From NCBI GenBank assembly GCA_023442465.1, contig JAEZZQ010000030.1, positions 372,001-436,000 of the forward strand: a stretch of DNA of 64,000 nucleotides. Direction: 5' to 3'. The notes under the pieces are model-generated. The model worked only from the letters and a program-made list of their open reading frames with translations. It ran no database searches and was not told the DNA's origin. Positions 8,771 to 16,856 of the stretch are shown one piece after another. The DNA comes from Bacillota bacterium. Its GTDB lineage: Bacteria > Bacillota > Clostridia > Lachnospirales > Lachnospiraceae. Made by a program: the position numbers and the translations under genes. Every line of letters begins with the position of its first letter. Within the stretch, counting starts at the first letter, position 1.

Positions 8771-9298
8771 ATGAAGTTTATTATAGCAGGTAAGAATATC
8801 GATGTTACGGAAGGTTTAAGGACAGCGGTAGAGGATAAGATAGGTAAATTGGAGAAGTATTTCAATCCGGAGACCGAAGTACACGTAACGTTGAGCGTAG
8901 AAAAGGAAAGGCAAAAGATAGAGGTAACGATACCGGTAAAGGGAAGTATCATTCGCTCGGAGCAGGTAAGCAACGATATGTATGTTTCTATCGATCTGGT
9001 AGAAGAGATTATCGAGAGACAGCTAAAGAAGTACAAGAACAAGCTGGTAGACCAGAAGCAGTCGGTGAGCTTCTTCAAGCAGGAATTTATAGAGAAGGAT
9101 TATATGGATGAAGAGGAAATCAGAATCATCCGTACCAAGAAATTTGACATCAAGCCGATGTATCCGGAAGATGCATGTATTCAGATGGAGCTTTTGGGAC
9201 ATAATTTCTTCGTATTCTGCAATGCGGAGACCGATCAGGTAAATGTAGTATATAAGAGAAAAGGCAATACTTACGGTCTGATTGAGCCCGAATTATAG
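8771..9298 (+). CDS. hpf: Long-form ribosome hibernation promoting factor
   Basis: Cytoplasmic factor that dimerises 70S ribosomes into inactive 100S particles in slow growth. The N-terminal about 100 residues (M-K-F-I-I-A-G-K-N-I-D-V-T-E) are the RaiA/HPF ribosome-binding domain, with a basic helix near K-K-Y-K-N-K; after a linker, the C-terminal domain (about 115-175, from I-I-R-T-K-K-F-D) is the dimerisation domain found only in long HPF. Length 175 aa is typical. The start at 8771 is chosen because GAAAGGG lies about nine bases upstream and the promoter lies just before; earlier in-frame codons are poorly placed. It is monocistronic, with a terminator at 9390-9440. Confidence 0.92.
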   Translation: MKFIIAGKNIDVTEGLRTAVEDKIGKLEKYFNPETEVHVTLSVEKERQKIEVTIPVKGSIIRSEQVSNDMYVSIDLVEEIIERQLKKYKNKLVDQKQSVSFFKQEFIEKDYMDEEEIRIIRTKKFDIKPMYPEDACIQMELLGHNFFVFCNAETDQVNVVYKRKGNTYGLIEPEL

Positions 9299-9389
9299 AT
9301 TGATAAGAGCTGTAAGAGCCTGATGATTCAGCTTTGAAATTAGCAAATACAGAAATTGTTTTATTTAAAATTAATAAGATTTAAAAGGG

Positions 9390-9440
9390 GCCGTGTGAAA
9401 TCGATTGAGCTGTCAATCGATGGATACGGCTTCTTTTTTG
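9390..9440 (+). terminator. Terminator downstream of hpf
   Basis: Two nested perfect stems: GCCGT (9390-9394) with ACGGC (9426-9430), and inside it ATCGATTGA with TCAATCGAT around a GCTG loop, followed by a T-rich run to 9439. It lies about 90 nt after the hpf stop. Confidence 0.85.
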
Positions 9441-9595
9441 TTCTGGAGAGAGGGCGGATATGGTCATGCCCATGGAACTGTTTTTACAATAGACAAGCAT
9501 ACCGCCTGTAATGCACACGTTCCGGACAATTATAAAAGAATGCAAAGCTACTCTAATATGCAGGACTTCCTATACGAAAAATTACTGTAATTCAG

Positions 9596-9624
9596 GAGTG
9601 GGGAATAGAACCCCGCTCTTTTTC
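9596..9624 (+). terminator. Second hairpin-T-run between hpf and the M23 gene
   Basis: GAGTGGGG (9596-9603) pairs with CCCCGCTC (9611-9618), with one G-T wobble, and is followed by five T. The stretch 9441-9595 before it has no convincing gene: a short ORF at 9405-9590 begins inside the preceding terminator and resembles nothing I know. The hairpin could end a short transcript from this gap or shield the M23 gene from read-through. Confidence 0.6.
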
Positions 9625-9634
9625 ATATATTTCT

Positions 9635-10792
9635 ATGAGGTATACCGGATGGTGGAATATGCAGTATCTAAAAAAAATAAAAAGGGCAGTAATTATAGAG
9701 AGTATTCTTCTTAGCTGTTTCGGAATCGTTTGGGCGACGGGGGTTTTAAGAGACGGTTTTCCGAAGGCGGAAGAACAGGCTATCGAGCTGGAAGTCTTCG
9801 CAGAAAAAAAATATATCAAGTGGGTAGATTTCAATATATCTTATGAGGCCTTGTGTGAAGCCTATAAATGGGATGTGGACACGTATAAGGAGAACTTGGA
9901 GAATAAGGAGGCGGTGCATGTAAACTGGATCGAGCTGCTGGCTTATGCAGGGGCTAAAAATGGGGGGAAGTTTCCTAAAGGCAGTGTATCGGAGATAAGC
10001 AAGGCAGCCAGAAAGCTTACGTCCAAGGAGACGACGATGCGGGAACTGACGAAGGATATGGAATATTACGCTTATTATCTGGAAGCCTATAGCGCTGTGC
10101 TGGGTGGGTTTGTAGGAGAGTATGAGATACAAAAGCCGATGGAGGACGGGACGGTGGAATGGCAGTCATGCTACGGCTTGAAAGCATTTTCTCCCGTGGC
10201 GAAAGGCTTTGCTTATAACGACTATGACGATTTCGGAACATCCAGAAGCTACGGCTATTCCAGGCCTCATCTCGGCCATGACATGATGGGGCAGGTGGGT
10301 ACGCCCATTATTGCCATAGAATCCGGCTATGTGGAAGCCATAGGCTGGAACCAGTACGGCGGCTGGCGGCTGGGAATCCGCAGTTTTGATGGGAAGCGGT
10401 ATTATTATTATGCCCACCTTAGGCAGAATTTCCCGTATTGCAAGGATTTAGAGGAGGGCAGTGTGGTCACCGCCGGACAGGTGATAGGATATATGGGACA
10501 TACGGGTTACAGCACGAAGGAGAACGTAAACAATATCGAAGTCACCCATCTTCACTGGGGATTACAGCTTATATTTGATGAATCCCAAAAAGAAGGCAAT
10601 AATGAAATCTGGATTGACTGCTATAACCTGACCAGGTTTTTATACAAGAACCGCTCGGAGACCGTGAAAAATACGGAAACGAAGGAGTGGTACCGCATTT
10701 ATGAGATGAAGGATCCGGCCGTATTGGAATACAATAGTAAAGTAAATATAAAAAAGCCGGAGGTGACTGATAAAACAGCGGAACAAGAGTAA
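9635..10792 (+). CDS. Membrane-anchored M23 peptidase-like protein
   Basis: About 377-385 aa. An N-terminal hydrophobic segment (about residues 18-37) should anchor or export the protein. The middle 150 residues are unassigned, with a Tyr-rich patch (Y-A-Y-Y-L-E-A-Y). The C-terminal half carries the LytM/M23 metallopeptidase motifs H-L-G-H-D (HxxxD) and H-L-H-W-G (HxH), with Y-Y-Y-Y-A-H-L between, so zinc ligands appear intact and glycyl- or peptide-bond cleavage in peptidoglycan is plausible. The start is uncertain: ATG 9635 has no ribosome site, and the in-frame ATG at 9659 has GGTGG only three bases upstream. The C-terminal tail (about 50 residues) is charged. A spore or cell-wall role cannot be decided. 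Confidence 0.82.
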   Translation: MRYTGWWNMQYLKKIKRAVIIESILLSCFGIVWATGVLRDGFPKAEEQAIELEVFAEKKYIKWVDFNISYEALCEAYKWDVDTYKENLENKEAVHVNWIELLAYAGAKNGGKFPKGSVSEISKAARKLTSKETTMRELTKDMEYYAYYLEAYSAVLGGFVGEYEIQKPMEDGTVEWQSCYGLKAFSPVAKGFAYNDYDDFGTSRSYGYSRPHLGHDMMGQVGTPIIAIESGYVEAIGWNQYGGWRLGIRSFDGKRYYYYAHLRQNFPYCKDLEEGSVVTAGQVIGYMGHTGYSTKENVNNIEVTHLHWGLQLIFDESQKEGNNEIWIDCYNLTRFLYKNRSETVKNTETKEWYRIYEMKDPAVLEYNSKVNIKKPEVTDKTAEQE

Positions 10793-10830
10793 AAAGCTCC
10801 CGATAAATTTCTTGTTATCCAAGAGCTTTT
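10792..10830 (+). terminator. Possible terminator after the M23 gene
   Basis: AAAAGCTC overlapping the stop codon pairs with GAGCTTTT (10823-10830) across a 23-nt loop. The T-run is short, so this is a moderate call. Confidence 0.5.
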
Positions 10831-10903
10831 ATGATATCAGTGAAGTAGGCTGCGGCGGATATTTTAACCAATTTATCGACTCTTTTCTTAGTAAATTGGC
10901 ACA

Positions 10904-10932
10904 TTGACGAAGCTTGTTCCAATTGCTAATAT
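10904..10932 (+). promoter_or_regulatory. Promoter of the first LacI-family gene
   Basis: TTGACG (10904-10909), a 17-bp spacer and TAATAT (10927-10932), about 42 nt before the GTG start. GTTC...GAAC half-sites around 10916-10936 overlap the -10 and could be an operator. Confidence 0.55.
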
Positions 10933-10973
10933 GAACATATGGCATTTTTGACATCATTGATAAGAAAGACAGT

Positions 10974-12011
10974 GTGACGAAGATCGTGGGTTTGGCGAAG
11001 AGAGACGGAGTAACCGAGAAATTAACAATTAAAGATGTGGCGGAAAGTCTTGGCGTTAGCGAGAGCACTGTATCCAGAGCTATCTCCGGCAAGGGAAGAA
11101 TCGGTGAGGCTACGAGAAGAAGGGTGTTCGACTATATTGAGGAGCATAACTATATGCCCGGCATCGGCTCAAATGGGCTGATTTCCGGCAGGACCCGCAA
11201 TATTTGCTGGGTGATGCCCGGAGACTGCAATGTGGTGGAGATTCCATTTTTCCAACAGTGTATGACAGGACTTCTGGAAGTGACGGAGACCTTCGGCTAT
11301 AATCTTTTAGTTACCTCCTGCAGCCAGAATGATATTTCTCATTTGGAGAATCTGGTAGGCAATCACAAGGCGGACGGCATCGTGCTGGCGAGGACAAATG
11401 TGGATGACTTGGCCATCGATTTCCTCAAGGGGAAGAAAGTTCCCTTTCTTGCAATCGGAAGCTATGATGACGAGAATGTCCTGCGCGTAGATCACGACCA
11501 TAAGGCTGCGTGCAAGGAGTTCACTTCCATGCTGCTGCTTAAGGGCTGCGAGAGGATAGGCCTCTTGGGAGGTAATAAAAGGCTTATCGTCAATCTGAGC
11601 CGTTATGCAGGTTACGAGGAAGCGATGCTGCAGGCGGGAAGAAGTGCCGAACCGGGCCTGGTTTATATGGATATAGAAAACTATGTGGCGGCGGAGATTG
11701 CGGTAGAAGAGCTGCTTCGCAAGAAGGTGGACTGCCTTCTGTGTACGGACGATGCCATCTGTCTCTATGTGCTCAATAAGCTGAATAAGGAAAATATCGG
11801 AGTTCCCCATGCGGTGAAGGTAGGCTCTTTTTATGACAGCAGCCTTCTGGAGAATCGCATACCCGCAATAAGCTCTATCGATTTCGATGCCTGCGAGCTG
11901 GGAAGGAATGCTGGAAAAATATTAATCGATTATATGGAGGGCAAGGAAGTCAATACGGGCAATCTGTTCGGATATGAAATCCGCCTGAAGGAATCGACCA
12001 AGGATTATTGA
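10974..12011 (+). CDS. LacI-family transcriptional regulator (copy 1)
   Basis: DNA-binding repressor type: N-terminal helix-turn-helix and hinge helix (T-I-K-D-V-A-E-S-L-G-V-S-E-S-T-V-S-R-A, about residues 18-36, then S-G-K-G-R-I-G-E), followed by a periplasmic-binding-protein-like sensor domain to residue 345. It starts with GTG and carries about 17 residues before the HTH, slightly more than usual. It is paralogous to the regulator at 14174: both share S-G-K-G-R-I-G-E, V/I-L-A-R-T-x-V-D-D, D-x-D-H-x-A/E-A-C and end in E-S-T-K, which suggests duplication with a chemoreceptor gene placed between them. Given the downstream importer and GH42/GH53 enzymes, it probably senses a galactose-containing sugar. 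Confidence 0.9.
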   Translation: MTKIVGLAKRDGVTEKLTIKDVAESLGVSESTVSRAISGKGRIGEATRRRVFDYIEEHNYMPGIGSNGLISGRTRNICWVMPGDCNVVEIPFFQQCMTGLLEVTETFGYNLLVTSCSQNDISHLENLVGNHKADGIVLARTNVDDLAIDFLKGKKVPFLAIGSYDDENVLRVDHDHKAACKEFTSMLLLKGCERIGLLGGNKRLIVNLSRYAGYEEAMLQAGRSAEPGLVYMDIENYVAAEIAVEELLRKKVDCLLCTDDAICLYVLNKLNKENIGVPHAVKVGSFYDSSLLENRIPAISSIDFDACELGRNAGKILIDYMEGKEVNTGNLFGYEIRLKESTKDY

Positions 12012-12035
12012 GATTTATCATTTTAGATTTATTGT

Positions 12036-12082
12036 TTGCGCAGTTGCCTGTTCATGTTAATGGAACAATTAAATAACATGAA
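12036..12082 (+). promoter_or_regulatory. Operator-like sequences before the chemoreceptor gene
   Basis: A TTGCGCAG site (12036-12043) similar to the TGCGCAA sites before the binding-protein gene is followed by a 9-bp inverted repeat, TTCATGTTA (12051-12059) and TAACATGAA (12074-12082). This lies directly before the ribosome site of the chemoreceptor at 12093. LacI-family operators are palindromic, so these are plausible targets, but this is inference. Confidence 0.4.
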
Positions 12083-12092
12083 GAGGTGAAAT

Positions 12093-14153
12093 ATGATAAA
12101 ATCTAAACGTATAAGAAATAAATGGAAGAAGAATCTGTTCTCGACTATACGGTTTAAGCTGGCGGGTTCTTACTGTCTGTTAATCGGATTTATTATTATA
12201 GCAGGGGTGTCGGCGTACACCTCTGCTTCTGGCGCTATAAAGGCAAATTATAAAACATCTACTCTGCAATCGCTGGACATGCTGGGAGAATATTTGGAAT
12301 TTGGATTCGATACGGTGAGCAGTGCGGCGGTGGAATACTTGTCGGATACCAATGTGACGGATTATCTGACCGGAGGAATGGCAGCGAAGAAAGCGGACCA
12401 ATCCATCTATTATACCGACAAAAAGTCGGAGATTACCACAAAGGTAACCGCCGATGCCTTTTTGCAGAGCATCTATCTTTTCTCTGATCCGGTATCTTCC
12501 TTATCCACGAACAAGAAATCTGTATTAAATATGTTTTCGGACTATACCCGGTCTGAACAGGGAAAAGCCTTGCTGGAAAACTCCCAAGCCTATTACTGGT
12601 TCGGTAAGCCCTCCATGATCGATGAGGCCTTGAATGTGGACAGCAATAACTATGCGATCCGCATGGTAAAGGCTTTTTACAGAAAGGAAGCTTTTCTCGT
12701 TATGGACATTGATAAACAGGCAGTCACCGACATCTTGAATAAAATGCAGATGGGTGAGGGTTGTAGAATCGCATTTGTGACAGTGGACGGCGTAGAGCTT
12801 TCCGGGGATGGAAGCCGGGAAACGTTCTTTTTCCGGACTGATTTCTATGAGCGGGCCAGGGCAGCGGAAGAAAGTATAGGAACGATGGAGAATGTGCTGT
12901 TTGAGGGAAGAGATTATCTGTTCCTCTACCGTAAGATTGCGGATACCGGGGCAATGGTTTGTGTGCTGATTCCCGAGTCGGAGATTACGGGGCAGGTCGA
13001 GGATATTAAGTATCTGACCTTCTTTGTTATATTGGCATCCGTTCTTATTGCGCTTTTGATAGGTGGTGGAATCGCGGCGGGAATCAACAGGGCTATTAAA
13101 TATTTTACCGATAAGATGGAAGTCATTACCAAAGGGGATATTTCCATTCGCCTACATACCAATCGAAAGGATGAGTTCGGAACGCTGGCAAAGCATATGA
13201 ATCACATGCTGGAGAGCATGAACGGACTGATGGGAAATGTGAAGGCGGTGAGCCTTGAGGCGGCGCAGTCGGCTCAGAATGTTGTGAAGTCTTCGGAGAC
13301 TATTTCGGAATCTGCGGCTTATATATCGGCGGCCATAGGCCAGATAGAGCAGGGATTGTTTGAACAGGCTAACGACACGAAGAACGGTGTGGAAAAGTTG
13401 GAGAGTCTGGCAAACCATATAGGAATCGTGGATAGGGAGACTATGGAAATCAGAGAGATTGCCGGAGGGACGACCTTTGCCATCGGAGACAGCATCGATA
13501 GAATGCAGATTTTGAAGGAAAAGACAGAGGAAACCTCCGCAATAACCCAGAAGGTCATAGAGTCCATTAACGAGCTGAAAGTGAAATCCGGCCTGATAGG
13601 CGGCATCGTGGATACCATAGACAGCATTTCGGAAGAAACCACACTGCTGTCCTTAAATGCGGCAATCGAGGCGGCCAGGGCAGGCGCGGCAGGCAGAGGC
13701 TTCGCTATTGTGGCTGATTCCATCAAGAAGCTGGCAGATCAGTCTCTGGCGGCGGCAAACCAGATCAGAAGCATTGTAGATGAGATAAAAGAAGAAACGG
13801 TGCGCACAGTAAATGCGGCAAATGATGCGGGTGAAGTCATTACCTATCAGGAAATTGCGGTAGAGGACATGCGTGGTTCCTTCAATGGAATGAAAGCGCA
13901 GGTAGAGGCGCTGGTGAAGAAGGTGGAAGCCATTGTATCGAGCATCGAAAGGATGCGCACGGAAAAGGAAGAATCGGTGAACAAGATGGAGCACATCTCG
14001 GAAGTGACAGCGGAGGCTTTCGCGTCGATAACGGCTGCAAATGGAAAGACGAAGAATCAGGTGCAGATTGTGGAAGAGCTCTCCATGCTTTCAGAGAAAA
14101 TGCTCTATCAGGTGGAACAGCTGGAAACCGCACTTGGCGAATTTCATGTGTAA
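12093..14153 (+). CDS. Methyl-accepting chemotaxis protein in the galactan locus
   Basis: Transmembrane chemoreceptor of 686 aa. Helix 1 lies at about residues 23-46, followed by an extracellular sensor domain of about 260 residues, helix 2 at about 307-331, a HAMP domain (G-G-I-A-A-G-I-N-R region onward), and the cytoplasmic signalling domain with the conserved hairpin tip E-E-T-T-L-L-S-L-N-A-A-I-E-A-A-R-A-G (about 511-528), which binds CheA/CheW. The sensor domain is of double-Cache-like size but I could not confirm the fold. GAGGTG precedes the ATG. It lies between two paralogous LacI regulators and upstream of a sugar ABC importer, so its likely job is taxis toward a galactan breakdown product, either directly or through the lipoprotein at 15432. 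Confidence 0.9.
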   Translation: MIKSKRIRNKWKKNLFSTIRFKLAGSYCLLIGFIIIAGVSAYTSASGAIKANYKTSTLQSLDMLGEYLEFGFDTVSSAAVEYLSDTNVTDYLTGGMAAKKADQSIYYTDKKSEITTKVTADAFLQSIYLFSDPVSSLSTNKKSVLNMFSDYTRSEQGKALLENSQAYYWFGKPSMIDEALNVDSNNYAIRMVKAFYRKEAFLVMDIDKQAVTDILNKMQMGEGCRIAFVTVDGVELSGDGSRETFFFRTDFYERARAAEESIGTMENVLFEGRDYLFLYRKIADTGAMVCVLIPESEITGQVEDIKYLTFFVILASVLIALLIGGGIAAGINRAIKYFTDKMEVITKGDISIRLHTNRKDEFGTLAKHMNHMLESMNGLMGNVKAVSLEAAQSAQNVVKSSETISESAAYISAAIGQIEQGLFEQANDTKNGVEKLESLANHIGIVDRETMEIREIAGGTTFAIGDSIDRMQILKEKTEETSAITQKVIESINELKVKSGLIGGIVDTIDSISEETTLLSLNAAIEAARAGAAGRGFAIVADSIKKLADQSLAAANQIRSIVDEIKEETVRTVNAANDAGEVITYQEIAVEDMRGSFNGMKAQVEALVKKVEAIVSSIERMRTEKEESVNKMEHISEVTAEAFASITAANGKTKNQVQIVEELSMLSEKMLYQVEQLETALGEFHV

Positions 14154-14173
14154 GGGGTTGGGAATGGAGTATT

Positions 14174-15172
14174 ATGGACGGTAAGAAAAAGATAAATTAT
14201 GTAGAAATGGCGGAAAAACTCGGAGTCTCAAGAACCACTATCTCCCGCGCCATGTCAGGCAAGGGAAGAATCGGAGAAGATACACGAAAGATGATACGGG
14301 ACTATGCGGTAAATGTCTGCGGCTATCCGGATTTATTTTCCGAGGGAAAGAAAAGCAAAACAAATAATATCGCGCTGGTCATTCCTAATAACTGGAGGCT
14401 CATCGACCTTCCGTTTTTTCAGCGCTGTATGATTGGAATAACGGAAATTGCCATGGTCAATGATTATGATACCATTATTATAATGACCGGGGACAGAGAT
14501 ATAGGAAGCCTGGAGCGAATCGTGAACAGCAGGAAGGTGGATGGCTTTGTATTGGCGAGAACTTACGTGGATGACGTGTTCGTGAAGTACTTAAAGGGAG
14601 TGAGCATGCCTTTTGTAACCTTGGGAAGTATCGACGACCCGGAGGTGGTACAGATAGACAACGACCACGAGGAAGCCTGTCGGGATATGGTATCCACTAT
14701 GGTTTTAAAGGGAATGCGCAAAATTGCGATGATTGGAAACAATCGGAGCCACATCGTCACCAACGCCAGATTCAACGGCTATTGCTCCGGTCTGGAGGAC
14801 AATCATATCGGAGTAAATCCTGACTACGTGTTCCTGGATGTGCATAATAAGCTGAAAGCGGAGAAGATCGTAGATGAAATCATTATGAAAAAAATAGATG
14901 GGATCTTATGTATGGACGATACGCTGTGCCGGTGGATACTTACCAAGCTGCGCCGCGAGCACATCCGGGTACCGGGGCAGATAAAGGTCGCCTCCTGCTA
15001 CGACAGCGAAGTACTTGAGGACTATACACCTTCTATCACCTCCATACGGTTCGATGCTATCGAACTCGGCAGTGTCGCTTGCAAGGTTTTGTTAGATTTG
15101 ATCAATGGAAACAAGGTGGATGTAAGGACGCTGCTAGGGTATGAAATTATCTTCAGGGAGTCTACGAAGTGA
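14174..15172 (+). CDS. LacI-family transcriptional regulator (copy 2)
   Basis: 332-aa repressor/activator with an N-terminal helix-turn-helix (V-E-M-A-E-K-L-G-V-S-R-T-T-I-S-R-A, about residues 10-26), then S-G-K-G-R-I-G-E, then a sugar-binding domain. It starts 20 nt after the chemoreceptor with GGAG nearby, so the two are probably one transcript. Similarity to the regulator at 10974 runs through the whole protein, yet the sensor domains differ enough to bind different ligands or to heterodimerise. The 260-nt gap after it holds several TGCGCAA sites and a promoter for the importer, the most likely target. Confidence 0.9.
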   Translation: MDGKKKINYVEMAEKLGVSRTTISRAMSGKGRIGEDTRKMIRDYAVNVCGYPDLFSEGKKSKTNNIALVIPNNWRLIDLPFFQRCMIGITEIAMVNDYDTIIIMTGDRDIGSLERIVNSRKVDGFVLARTYVDDVFVKYLKGVSMPFVTLGSIDDPEVVQIDNDHEEACRDMVSTMVLKGMRKIAMIGNNRSHIVTNARFNGYCSGLEDNHIGVNPDYVFLDVHNKLKAEKIVDEIIMKKIDGILCMDDTLCRWILTKLRREHIRVPGQIKVASCYDSEVLEDYTPSITSIRFDAIELGSVACKVLLDLINGNKVDVRTLLGYEIIFRESTK

Positions 15173-15204
15173 TCGGAGGGTAACTTCTTGTCATAATCTT
15201 GAAG

Positions 15205-15373
15205 TTGCGCGCAAATGAAAAATATGATGCGCAATAGTGCGCAAATAAGGAGCGTAAACGACTTAAAAAATGTGCAAAAAGATAAAAAATAAAATGAGAC
15301 AAAAGTATATTCTGTCAATAGACAACAATAAAAGATTTTAGTATGATATTTACAGAACAAGCAATTGCGCAAA
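15205..15373 (+). promoter_or_regulatory. Promoter and TGCGCAA operator cluster before the sugar importer
   Basis: A promoter TAGACA (15319-15324), 17-bp spacer, TATGAT (15342-15347) lies about 85 nt before the lipoprotein start. Around it are four related sites: TTGCGCGCAA (15205-15214, a perfect palindrome), TGCGCAA (15228-15234), TGCGCAA (15238-15244, one helical turn after the previous) and TTGCGCAA (15365-15372, also palindromic and just downstream of the start point). The CG-centred symmetry fits LacI-family operators, and two LacI genes lie immediately upstream. A CcpA cre site is a less likely alternative since the flanks do not match it. Confidence 0.6.
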
Positions 15374-15431
15374 CGAGAGCAACGTTCTGGAGAATAATAA
15401 CAGTTGATACAACCATTTGGGAGGAAAGAGA

Positions 15432-16805
15432 ATGAAGAAAAAATTAGTAAGCACCGTTTTAGCGGCTGCATTGACCGTTTCCTTATTGGCAGGCTGCGGC
15501 GGGGGTGCTGAGACGGCAAGCAATGCTACAGGAACAGATGAAACGACCACGAAGGCAGCTTCTGCAGCAGAAGCATCAGAGGATGAGGCTCAGGCGGATG
15601 CAGGGGCGGCCGGAGAAGAGAAATTGACCGTATGGTGCTGGGACCCGGCTTTTAACATTAACGCGATGAACAAAGCGGCCGAAGTTTATCAGAAGGACCA
15701 TCCGAACTTCGTATTGGAAGTAGTAGAGACACCTTGGGAGGATGTTCAGACGAAGCTGACCACAGCGGCTACCTCGGGAAATCTCGATACGCTGCCGGAT
15801 ATTCTCTTAATGCAGGATGCGGCATTCCAGAAGAATGTAATCAGTTATCCCGATGCATTTACAGATCTTACGGGCAAGCTGGATTACAGTCAGTTCTCAG
15901 CAGGTAAGGTAGGCTTCTCCACCGTAGACGGCAAGAATTACGGCGTACCTTTCGACAACGGTGCAGTTATCGCCTCTTACAGAACCGATTTGCTGGAGCA
16001 GGCAGGCTATAAGGTTTCTGACTTTGAAAATATTACATGGTCCGATTTCATCGAAAAAGGAAAAGTAGTTCTTGAGAAGACCGGAAAGCCGATGCTCTCC
16101 TGCGTGGGCGGTGAATCCGATATTATCGTTATGATGCTTCAGTCCGCAGGCGGCAGCTTCTTCGGTACCGACGGTTCCGCACAGCTCGTTGATAACGCGA
16201 TTTTGGAAGAAGTCATGAGCACCTACGCTGAATTGGTTAAGAGCGGAGTTCTTGTAGAAGTGAACGACTGGGATTCCTACATCGGAACTCTTAACAGCGG
16301 AACGGTTGCGGGAACCATGGCCGGATGCTGGATTATGGCTTCCATTCAGGCGGCGGACGATCAGGCCGGAAACTGGGCAATAACGAATATGCCTAAATTA
16401 GATAACGTAGCAACTGCTACCAACTATGCAAACCAGGGCGGTTCCAGCTGGGCAATCACGTCCAACTGCAAAAATGTAGATCTTGCGGCTGATTTCATGG
16501 GCTCCACCTTCGGCGGAAGCGTTGAATTCTATGAATCCATTTTGAATACAGGTGCAATCGCATGTTACTTGCCGGCAGGCGAAAGCGATATGTACGGCGC
16601 ATCCAACGATTTCTTCGGCGGAGAGGCAGTATATGCGAAAATCATCGACTTTGCGGGACAGATTCCTGCCTGCAACACAGGTGTTTACTTCTATGAAGCA
16701 CGTGATGCCGTAGCTACGGCGATTACAAATATCGTATCCGGCGCGGATGTTGCCAGTGAGCTTCAGGTAGCTCAGGATACCGTAAATTTTGCAATGGGAC
16801 AATAA
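15432..16805 (+). CDS. Sugar ABC transporter substrate-binding lipoprotein
   Basis: Extracellular lipoprotein of the family-1 carbohydrate-binding proteins (457 aa). It has a basic start M-K-K-K, a hydrophobic stretch and the lipobox L-L-A-G-C with Cys22 to be lipidated, then a Thr/Ala/Glu-rich linker to about residue 60. The mature domain begins at E-K-L-T-V-W-C-W and includes the typical W-A-I-T segments near the C-terminal third. Start at ATG 15432, with GGGAGGAAAG five bases upstream. Two permease genes follow, but no ATPase. Its neighbourhood with GH42 and GH53 suggests beta-1,4-galactooligosaccharides as ligand; specificity is inferred only. Confidence 0.92.
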   Translation: MKKKLVSTVLAAALTVSLLAGCGGGAETASNATGTDETTTKAASAAEASEDEAQADAGAAGEEKLTVWCWDPAFNINAMNKAAEVYQKDHPNFVLEVVETPWEDVQTKLTTAATSGNLDTLPDILLMQDAAFQKNVISYPDAFTDLTGKLDYSQFSAGKVGFSTVDGKNYGVPFDNGAVIASYRTDLLEQAGYKVSDFENITWSDFIEKGKVVLEKTGKPMLSCVGGESDIIVMMLQSAGGSFFGTDGSAQLVDNAILEEVMSTYAELVKSGVLVEVNDWDSYIGTLNSGTVAGTMAGCWIMASIQAADDQAGNWAITNMPKLDNVATATNYANQGGSSWAITSNCKNVDLAADFMGSTFGGSVEFYESILNTGAIACYLPAGESDMYGASNDFFGGEAVYAKIIDFAGQIPACNTGVYFYEARDAVATAITNIVSGADVASELQVAQDTVNFAMGQ

Positions 16806-16819
16806 TCTTAAGAAAGAAG

Positions 16820-16843
16820 GGGAGCGGCCCTCGGGTCGTTCCC
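16820..16843 (+). other. Intercistronic stem-loop after the binding-protein gene
   Basis: GGGAGCGGCCC (16820-16830) can pair with GGGTCGTTCCC (16833-16843), including two G-T wobbles, but no T-run follows. Such hairpins after binding-protein genes commonly stabilise the upstream mRNA and lower distal expression. It also ties up the only Shine-Dalgarno-like sequence (GAAGGGGAG) before the next gene. Confidence 0.7.
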
Positions 16844-16856
16844 TATCAATTACATT

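Noticed and set aside
9405..9590. Short ORF of 61 aa between hpf and the M23 gene
   Set aside because: It begins inside the hpf terminator, has no ribosome site and no recognisable motif.
16820..16843. Rho-independent terminator after the binding protein
   Set aside because: The stem is strong but no T-run follows, and the permease genes continue the operon.
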